From assembly GCA_900155495.1 (NCBI GenBank), contig FTLJ01000437.1:32028-96027 (forward strand): 64,000 bases of DNA, read 5' to 3'. The first letter of the stretch is position 1. The number at the start of each line of letters is the position of its first letter. Shown here piece after piece: positions 56,867 to 64,000 of this stretch. A model generated the notes under the pieces. That model had not been told where the DNA came from and did no database searches. It saw nothing but the letters and a program-made list of their open reading frames with translations. The DNA is from Porogramme epimiltina (taxonomy: Eukaryota; Basidiomycota; Agaricomycetes; Polyporales; Polyporaceae). Both the position numbers and the translations under genes were made by a program.

Positions 56867-57681
56867 TGTAGCTCTGGTCGGTGTGGTGTGAGGTCGGTGG
56901 TTCTTAAGACTTGTGAGAGGCTTGTGTTTATGTTGGGACTGGCTCCGGCTCCGGTGCAGCATATTTATATGCTTCAGAATCCGGCGCGAGAGAACGGGTC
57001 TCCCGACCAACTCCTTCTCTCCGATTCCGCTGAATTAGTCATGGCGAAGGGATTCAGATAACTTTGAACAGTGACATGGCGTGATGACACCTCTACAGGC
57101 TAGAACGAGGTAAGTAATCCAATGTATCATGGGATCCAGGATTCACACCAAAGTCAAGTCTGGGAGTTGAAAAGTCTATTAGTAAACAATAAGGCATGTT
57201 GTTAGTTGGCGTCAGAACGAAGGAATATGACGCAACCCAACAAAGTCCTGAGGGAACGGAGTCGAGGTAGGTGAAGGTTTGGGAAGGAACTTCGTCCACG
57301 GGGTGAGTCAGCCCTGCGTGGGGAATACAAGCAAGAAGCCCCGCAGCCTTGCCTTAGTGATGAGCGCAAAAGCGCCCTTGACTTGCTCTCAGTAAACGTC
57401 TTAACCATCTGGGCGTCAAAATATCCTTGACTCAGCCCTGATTCGGCGCCGAAGTGGCCACGACATCGCAGGTATTGGCACATATGAGCAAACATACACG
57501 CAATGGCAGGCACCATGAGCCTCATGCGTAGTCTCGGGACGACCACGTTAGGATCCCCGAAGCCCGAGAATACAATGGCAACCATCATCAAGTCTGTCTG
57601 GCTGGGCATCCAGGAGGTTGAGCGGCGTAAGTATAATGATGAGCTAAGTAGCATGGCTGACATCGTACAAAGCCATCGCGA
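56867..57681. other. Intergenic region (815 bases)
   Basis: Both flanking genes are on the minus strand. The right part is the 3' side of the TPR gene and the left part the oxygenase promoter. A minus frame (57202-57663) has no protein features. No gene is supported. Confidence 0.5.
56961..56970 (-). promoter_or_regulatory. TATA box of the CmcJ-like oxygenase gene
   Basis: On the minus strand the bases read ATATAAATAT, a good TATA element about 95 bases upstream of the start codon. A strong TATA box suggests regulated rather than constant expression. Confidence 0.5.
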
Positions 57682-59271
57682 TTACTTTTGCTCCTTGCTC
57701 TTCACCGCTTCGCGCGCCCGCACGTAGTTGGTCCAGAACACTTTCCAATCCGTCTCCAGCGTCCCCTCGCCAGGCTGACCAATGCCTCCCGCTCTGTCCC
57801 GACCTACGCCCGCCCACCCAAGAGCGCGTTCGTAGCATTCTAGGGCCTTCTCAGAAGCGTCGGGCGCTTTTGACCCCTCGGTCAGAACGCCGAGGAGGTT
57901 CCAGGCCTCTGCAGCAGTTCTTCGCGAGTCGCGGAGGAGTGCTTTGGCGGGCGCGCTCATCGAGGGGGACTTGGTGTAGCTGGGTACCAAGGGGGTTTCC
58001 GATGAAGGTGGGTGAGGAATCTTGGATCTAGGAGCGTCGGGGTGAACGGGGGGGAGCCCCGTGAGTGAGAGAGCAACCCGTTCAGAGGATTCCGCCGCGC
58101 GGGTCAGCCATTCCACAGAAGTAGTAGGCTTTGTCTTCAGCGCGTAAAGTACCTCGGCAAGATGAATGGACAGGATGGACGACCGATGGAGGATGTATAG
58201 ATGGTGGAGCGCTTGTGGAGGGGAAGCAGAGTCGAATGATTGGGGGGAAGGGATAGAGCGGATGAGGTTTAGGGACGACTCTTCCAGCGACTGTGCCTGA
58301 CGAAGTTGCCCTGTGGTTGCATAAAACGCCGAAAGAGATACTAGTGTTGATATCAGTGCTCGTTGGGCCAGAGGGGACGAAGGCAATGAATCCGGGACAG
58401 TAGGCGGGAATGTGGGTAGCGCAGTGTTTCCGCGATCCTGCGTCAACTGGATGGATCGGGCCCACCAAGCCAATGCATCATCTGTATCCCCCAGTCGCCT
58501 GTTGAGGTCGCCCAGCTTCAGGGCGACGCGAGCTGCCAGGGGTCCCTTCGCCGCGAGGGCAGCCCAGACACGCTCGTACTCGGACCGAGCTTCGTCCAAC
58601 GCGTTCCGGGTTCCCATACGCTCCACGACATCAGCACGGCGGGCGAGCAAAGTAGTGAGCGTCATAGGATGGCCCTTCTCCTTCGCTGCTGCTTGTTCGG
58701 CGAGTTCAATGGCGATTCGGAGGAATTCTTGAGCATACTCCAAGCTAGCCTGGATTGGAGCGAGCGTCGGACCCTGACCATCCCGTCCGGAAAACGCCTT
58801 GGATGCGACCACGCTCGTACTGGAGCCTGTGCCCCAGTTCAAGACCATCCATGCGCTCCTGACAGCGTGCCTCCCGGAGAAGCCAATGCCAGGGTCTGAG
58901 CCTCCCTTCGGGGACCCCGTCCACCGTTCCGCCTCCAAGTCCCACTCCCATCTCTTCGCCTCTTCATCGGTTTCTGGCGCTAGTCCAACGTGTTCCGCGT
59001 ACAGGTGTGCCGCTTCGAAGGCAGTGAGGGAGGTGAACGCCACCGCTACAACGCCAATGGCCGAATATTTGAGGAATCGCCGAAAGAAGTCAACAGTGAA
59101 CATCGTGTGCGACGCAAAACTGCTGCTTAAGTAGGGCCCCGGGGATGCGCCATCCGGGAGGGGGGAAGGCGGCTTTGACTCGCTTGATGCATGTCGACGA
59201 GCAAGAGAGCGAGGACAGCGAGGAGAGGCCCGCGGGAGGGCAGTGGGGAGTCGACGCGCTCTTGAGAGCAT
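57682..59271 (-). CDS. Mitochondrial membrane TPR protein (Mgr3-like)
   Basis: A single uninterrupted exon of 529 codons, unusual here. The N-terminus MLSRARRLPTALPRASPRCP is basic and hydroxylated, a mitochondrial presequence. One transmembrane helix follows at about residues 64-86 (FLKYSAIGVVAVAFTSLTAF). The remainder is helical with TPR-like pairs: LEYAQEFLRIAIELAEQAAA, ALDEARSEYERVWAALAAKG, VALKLGDLNRRLGDTDDALA, LSAFYATTGQLRQAQSLEES and ASEKALECYERALGWAG. The layout resembles Mgr3, an adaptor of the inner-membrane i-AAA protease Yme1; that identity is inference. Another fungal mitochondrial TPR family is possible. It is head-to-head with RAD3 across 184 bases, with a CACGTG box between. 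Confidence 0.75.
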   Translation of the reverse strand: MLSRARRLPTALPRASPRCPRSLARRHASSESKPPSPLPDGASPGPYLSSSFASHTMFTVDFFRRFLKYSAIGVVAVAFTSLTAFEAAHLYAEHVGLAPETDEEAKRWEWDLEAERWTGSPKGGSDPGIGFSGRHAVRSAWMVLNWGTGSSTSVVASKAFSGRDGQGPTLAPIQASLEYAQEFLRIAIELAEQAAAKEKGHPMTLTTLLARRADVVERMGTRNALDEARSEYERVWAALAAKGPLAARVALKLGDLNRRLGDTDDALAWWARSIQLTQDRGNTALPTFPPTVPDSLPSSPLAQRALISTLVSLSAFYATTGQLRQAQSLEESSLNLIRSIPSPQSFDSASPPQALHHLYILHRSSILSIHLAEVLYALKTKPTTSVEWLTRAAESSERVALSLTGLPPVHPDAPRSKIPHPPSSETPLVPSYTKSPSMSAPAKALLRDSRRTAAEAWNLLGVLTEGSKAPDASEKALECYERALGWAGVGRDRAGGIGQPGEGTLETDWKVFWTNYVRAREAVKSKEQK

Positions 59272-59324
59272 CTTCCAGAGGCACGTCCTCGGTCTTGACG
59301 CACTCTCTGTGACATTTAGTAGGA

Positions 59325-59330
59325 CACGTG
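59325..59330. promoter_or_regulatory. CACGTG E-box in the TPR / RAD3 promoter
   Basis: CACGTGAT occurs in the 184-base bidirectional promoter. The same octamer is found upstream of the F-box gene (11341) and BUD23 (34370). Confidence 0.4.
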
Positions 59331-59455
59331 ATTCAGATCACTTGAGACGCGACGCGTTCTTGTCGGCGCCAACCCCTCTTGCCTCCGGACCACGGACATC
59401 CCCCGTCAGGTCGTCGCGGAGAGTCAATCTATCCAAGCGCACCATATAGCCAGCC

Positions 59456-62400
59456 ATGAAATTCTTCATTGATGACCTTCCAGTGAGTACATCATGGAAG
59501 TCAATAACCCCATAGCTGAGCAGGAACTTGGTAGATAATCTTCCCTTACGACCGAATATACCCTGGTACATATCATCCTCTCACCTTGTTATCTTCCTTC
59601 TCATTCGCCTGTTGTAGAGCAATATGCTTATATGTGTGACCTCAAACGTACTCTCGACGCAACGGTGAGTGTAATTGCTGAGCCCCTATGTAGGGTGAGC
59701 GTTCTGACATTGCATATAGGGACACTGTCTTCTCGAGATGCCGTCAGGGACCGGAAAGACAGTGTCGCTGTTGTCACTTATTGTATCATACCAACAAGTA
59801 AGTATATATGTACTGCCTGTTGTAGTTGCACTAACGACTCTTTATGGTAGTTCTACCCCACTAAAAGGAAACTAATATATTGCTCGCGAACTGTTCCCGA
59901 GATCGAGAAAGCTCTCGCGGAGCTCAAGCGTCTGATGGACTACCGGCTTAATTGCGCTGAGAACGAAGAACAACGTGAAAAGGAAAAGAACTTCTATGGC
60001 ATTGGTCTCACGAGTCGTAAGAACCTCTGCATACATCCCGAGGTTAGTATACACCCCCGAAATGCCGCCCTACCTGAACCTCACTGCGTTCTCTGCTACC
60101 TGAGAGGAGAGTTGACACGTGTCATTAGGTATCCAAAGAGAAGAAGGGGAAGGTAGTCGACGCTCGATGTCGAGACCTCACAAATTCAGCAGTCTGTACA
60201 AAGGGACGCGAGAACCCAGGATCCGTCGACCTTTGCGATTGGCATGAGGTGCGTGCCTCCGGACGATTTTGCTACTGTGATTTCATTTTATATCACCCAG
60301 AACCTTGGGAAACTTGAGCCAGGCAATCTCATCCCCCCTGGCATATGGACGTTGGCAGATGTCTTGCAACACGGTAGGGACAACCGTATATGCCCCTACT
60401 TCCTCGTACGCCGCATGGTGAGTGAGGAATATGGCACCCTCGGTGAGGTGACAGCGTCATCGTTCCCATTAGATGCCGTTCGTGGACATCATCATCTATT
60501 CTTTCCACTACTTGCTGGACCCCAAGGTGGCAGAGCAAGTCTCCAAAGAACTGTCCAAGGATGCTATCGTCGTCTTTGACGAAGCACACAACATCGGTGC
60601 GGAGTGTCAATACGCATCTCCGCGGCAAGCTAACACGCATGACAGACAACGTTTGCATAGAGTCGCTGAGTATCGACCTGACGCGGCCCATGCTGGACTC
60701 TGCGGCGCGGAGTGTGATCCGGCTGGGGGACAAGATCGACGAGTGTGTTTGTCGTGCCTCTGATCCGGCGCGCGGCTGACGTGCTGGCAGGATCAAAAAG
60801 ACGGACGCGTCGAAGCTGCAGGACGAATACGCGCGGCTGGTGGAGGGGCTGCAGGACGCGGACAGCGGAGAAGACGCGTTTGTGTCTAATCCGGGTGAGC
60901 TTCTATTCGATCGCGCCCGAGTCCTCGTCAGCGGCGTGCTGACGCGGCGTGAACCTTACCGTGTGTGGCGCCAGTGCTTCCCGAAGATCTGCTCACAGAA
61001 GCCGTTCCTGGGAATATCCGGAAGGCGGAGCACTTTGTCGCCTTTCTCAAGCGCTTCGTCGAGTATCTCAAGGTCAGGTCGCCGTCCCTCCGCGTCTCGG
61101 CCCACGCAGCTCATGCGCCCTCTGCGCCACAGACTCGCATGCGCGTTCTGCATGTCGTCGCGGAGACCCCCCTCTCGTTTCTCCAGCATCTAAAGGACAT
61201 TACGTACATCGAACGACGACCGCTCCGGTGAGAGACCCGCTTCTACTTCCGCTCGTCTCTTCTGATCGAATTCCGTCAGTTTCTGTGCAGAGCGCCTACA
61301 ATCCCTCGTGCGCACGCTAGAGATAAGTCGTCTTGACGAGTTTTCGGCCCTGCAGAAGGTTGCAAGCTTCGCAACGCTAGTAGCCACGTACGAGAAGGGT
61401 GCGTCGCACGTCTGCCGTATTGCGCAGCATCACTCACTCCGTCCTTGCAGGTTTTCTACTCATCCTCGAACCTTTCGAGACCGAGAATGCAACGGTTCCT
61501 AACCCGATATTCCATCTTACGTACGCCGCCCAAGCATAACCTCATTCTCCCACTGGCTAATACTCCTCCAGTTGCCTGGACCCCGCTATTGCAATCAAAC
61601 CGGTGTTCGAGCGATTCAGCTCAGTGGTCATAACGTCCGGCACGCTGTCGCCGCTCGACATGTATCCAAAAATGCTTCAGTTCACTCCGGTGGTCCAGGA
61701 GACTTACTCAATGACGCTCACCCGCAACTCGTTCCTGCCGCTAGTAAGAGCCGCAAAGCCTAGCCGTGTATTTCTGTGACGCCAATGCGGTCTGACAGGT
61801 CATCACCCGTGGTAGCGACCAAGTCGCGATCAGCTCCCGGTTCGAGGTCCGAAACGACCCTGCCGTCGTGCGCAATTTCGGCAGCATCCTCATCGAGTAC
61901 AGCAAAATAGTGCCGGACGGTGTCGTCGCGTTCTTCCCCAGTTATCTGTATATGGAGAGCATCGTCGCGGCGTGGAACGACATGGTGAGCCCGTCCCGCA
62001 TGATCTCCGCCCTCCGCGGCTTCCCTAACTAGCCTGCGTCTCCCGCGCCGCAGGGCATCCTCAACGAGGTATGGAAGCATAAACTCATTTTCGTAGAGAC
62101 GCCAGACGCGAACGAGACGAGTATTGCGTTGGAAAATTATCGGAGGGTACGTCTAATCGCCCGTGCCCCTGACCGTCACATCTCGCTTCCATTGAACAGC
62201 GTCTGAACTCAATGCGTTCCTTTAGGCGTGTGACAACGGTCGGGGAGCGGTCCTCCTGTCCGTCGCGCGTGGCAAAGTCTCCGAGGGTATCGATTTCGAT
62301 CACAACTACGGGCGCGCCGTCGTCATGTTCGGGTGCGTGTCTTACAGCACTGCGTGGCGTCGCGAGCGGCCCTGACGTGTCGGACCGCGGGCAGCGTGCC

Positions 62401-63018
62401 GTACCAGTACACGGAGAGCCGAATCTTGAAGGCTAGGCTGGAGTATCTTCGAGACGCGTACCGAATCCGCGAGTCCGAGTTCTTGGGCTTCGACGCAATG
62501 CGAAACGCCGCGCAGTGCGTGGGACGCGTCCTGCGCGGAAAGACTGACTGGGGGCTGATGGTCTTCGCGGATAAGGTATGTGCCGCCCCGGGAGCTGTCC
62601 GCGGGTGCCGAACGGTCGCGCTGACGCCGCCCTTGCTCCTCCTCCCCGCGCTCCCTCCTTTCGCGCGCGCGCGCTGCAGCGGTTCGCGCGGGCGGACAAG
62701 CGCGCGAAGCTGCCGCGGTGGATCAACCAGTACATCACCGAGACGGCGTCGAACCTGTCGACGGACATGGCGCTCACGCTGTCGAAGCAGTTCATGCGCA
62801 TGATCTCGCAGAACCCGAACGAGAACCAGACCGGGATCTCGCTCTGGACGCTGGAGGACATCGAGCGGGCACAGGCGAAGCAGCGGGAGCTCGCGCTCGC
62901 GCAGGCGACTGCGGGGCCGCGGGGCGGGGACGCGGCGGAGGACGACGAGGACGACGACGAGTACGGGGACGGCGGGATCGACGACGAGGCGTTGGCGGGG
63001 CTGGACCTGGACGTGTAG
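59456..63018 (+). CDS. RAD3: TFIIH DNA helicase RAD3 / XPD
   Basis: About 20 short exons encode roughly 800 residues, the family's usual length. It starts MKFFIDDLP, then [10 protein letters not shown] and [13 protein letters not shown]. Walker A is [15 protein letters not shown]; the DEAH box is [11 protein letters not shown]. Fe-S cysteines appear in [21 protein letters not shown] and [10 protein letters not shown]. Later motifs are [58 protein letters not shown] and [20 protein letters not shown] (motif VI). The C-terminus ends in an acidic [12 protein letters not shown] stretch. The 5'-3' helicase opens DNA at lesions in nucleotide excision repair and forms part of TFIIH. Some exon edges around 60240-60960 are approximate. 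Confidence 0.94.
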
Positions 63019-63191
63019 GTGCTTATAGGCTGGACGTCTACGTCATACACGGGCGGAGGCGGGGGGGATATTACAGATATATACATGGGTGTCGTGCGGG
63101 GTCGTGCGGGGCATGCTCGGGGACTGAAATGAACGCCGGGGAGATCAATGGCACCGAGGGCACTTTCCTTCTGCCTGCGTCGGGGGCTATG

Positions 63192-63506
63192 TCAGACTAA
63201 AGGGTGCGGGGGGTGAAAGGTTTCGGGGGCGGGACTTGCCTCGTGGGTGATGATGCGCTCGGGCTGGCTGTGTGGGGCGTGTGCGGGGTCAGACGGAGCG
63301 CGAGGGCGAGAGAGAGAGGGACGGGGTGGGGGGACGCACGTATAGTATCTGCGACAGCGGCAGCCGGAGCCTGTGGAGGCGCAATCTGTGGGATGGGCGG
63401 AGGAGTTGTAGCAGTCGGGCTGGCCACAGTCGATGTCTGTCTGGCCGGTAAAGGTCAAGTGACCGCACTGTTTTGCCTTCCATAGACGCAGCTGGCGATG
63501 GCACAT
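63192..63506 (-). CDS. Small Cys-rich basidiomycete protein
   Basis: Two exons on the minus strand encode about 78 residues. It starts MCHRQLRLWKAKQCGHLTFT and has a Cys/His-rich core: TDIDCGQPDCYNSSAHPTDC and CASTGSGCRCRRYYT. The next exon, after an 80-base intron, reads QPERIITHE and then a less conserved tail to a TGA at 63192-63194. The spacing of Cys and His suggests a small zinc-binding protein; I know the QPERI ending from short agaricomycete proteins of unknown function. After ITHE the DNA reads GCAAGT, a possible GC-AG donor, so the true C-terminus may lie in another exon. It converges on RAD3. Confidence 0.6.
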   Translation of the reverse strand: MCHRQLRLWKAKQCGHLTFTGQTDIDCGQPDCYNSSAHPTDCASTGSGCRCRRYYTCVPPPRPSLSRPRAPSDPAHAPHSQPERIITHEASPAPETFHPPHPLV

Positions 63507-64000
63507 CTGGGATATGATTGGATCAGGGGCGGGATCTCGCGGGCGGTGGCCGGGGCGGGGAGGCGGAGGCGGAGGGCGACTCGGAGCCTGGGGAGGGGGG
63601 GTGAGGCGCGATCCAGGCAACTTACGGCGAGCGCTAGCGGGGCCGTCGGCGGAGGTAGGAGGTAGGGCGAGTGGGAGTCTGTGCACACTCGCTGGGCGAG
63701 CCCGCGATGCGGTTTATGTCTCCCGTCGCTGATCGGACACGCCTCGATTGCGATCGGGGGAATGTAGGTCCACCCACGAGCCACGAGCCGAGCGGGGTGG
63801 TTCAAACGACACGCCCACTGGCAGCACTGGGCAGGGCAGGCAGGCGTCCGCTCCGTGCGTGTGCGTGTGCGCGTGCGCGGCGGGCGGCGTGAGGGCGCGG
63901 TTTTTTCTGGGAGGCGGCGGGCGGGCGGCGGGGGCGGCGCAGATGCGTCGCCAAAGTCGAGCTTCAGGGGGGCGGGCCGAGCGGGGGAGGAGGAGGAGGG
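63507..64000. other. GC-rich upstream region at window edge
   Basis: This gap holds the probable promoter of the small Cys-rich gene and extends to the window end. It is strongly G-rich, with GT/GC runs near 63855-63885 and GGC/GGA tracts at 63910-64000. No gene is supported. Confidence 0.45.

Noticed and set aside
55971..57061. Two overlapping plus-strand frames (207 and 177 codons)
   Set aside because: Antisense to the CmcJ-type oxygenase, whose motifs are clear on the minus strand.
63840..64000. GT/GC-rich tract as telomere-like or CRISPR-like repeat
   Set aside because: The tract is irregular, without a constant unit or spacer structure; it is simple-sequence GC richness.

Overview
This window looks like a gene-dense contig from a basidiomycete fungus, most likely an Agaricomycete. 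Coding density is high, coding DNA is GC-rich, and nearly every gene is cut by many 45-70 nt GT-AG introns. Several proteins belong to families I know mainly from mushroom-forming fungi: a DUF7918 protein, an agaricomycete hypothetical family with a GLSQKMRL-like block, and a small Cys-rich QPERIITHE protein. Conserved eukaryotic housekeeping genes fix the frame (RAD3/XPD, BCS1, BUD23, VMA8, BET3, RPL26, FRG1, LUC7-like, FAM50, mitochondrial AsnRS and uS13m). No prokaryotic signature, CRISPR array, rRNA or convincing tRNA was seen. All gene models were spliced by eye, so exon edges are approximate.

Layout. 1-6.3 kb: tail of an unidentified gene, a YMR226C-type short-chain dehydrogenase (-), a SET-domain lysine methyltransferase (+) and a multi-pass Golgi-type membrane protein (+) with two microexons. 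6.6-10 kb: a secreted protein (-) and the only accessory-looking stretch, a truncated and frameshifted FAD monooxygenase relic flanked by degenerate ~29-nt CGATTG repeats and a 60-bp hairpin. 10-18 kb: DNAJC9-like J protein, F-box protein, and a FHIP-type Hook-interacting protein. 18-26.7 kb: coiled-coil protein, small membrane protein, USP48-like deubiquitinase with an extra RanBP2-type zinc finger, and a small PQEEK-repeat protein. 27-36 kb: mitochondrial AsnRS, a J-domain/ankyrin/RGG protein, BCS1, BUD23, and an agaricomycete hypothetical protein. 36-46.7 kb: a large serine-rich putative regulator with a GC-AG intron and a 1.9-kb upstream gap, then BET3, uS13m, FAM50 and VMA8. 47-57 kb: RPL26, FRG1, LUC7-like, an RNI-like/disordered protein, a DUF7918 protein and a CmcJ-type oxygenase. 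57.7-64 kb: a TPR mitochondrial membrane protein, RAD3, and a small Cys-rich protein.

How the genes relate. This is not a biosynthetic cluster. It is a mosaic of unlinked core functions: ribosome biogenesis and translation (BUD23, RPL26, uS13m, AsnRS), splicing and nuclear RNA (LUC7-like, FAM50, FRG1), DNA repair/transcription (RAD3), mitochondrial membrane biogenesis (BCS1, TPR protein), vesicle traffic and acidification (BET3, VMA8, FHIP, Golgi protein), and ubiquitin/chaperone functions (USP48-like, F-box, two J proteins). The clearest organising feature is orientation. From about 14.4 to 45.5 kb fourteen consecutive genes alternate strand, so most share a short divergent promoter with one neighbour and a short convergent 3' gap with the other. 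I found no convincing new multi-gene system. The best leads are the 3-nt microexon, the J/ankyrin/RGG protein, the decayed repeat-flanked monooxygenase island, and the zinc-finger USP48 variant.
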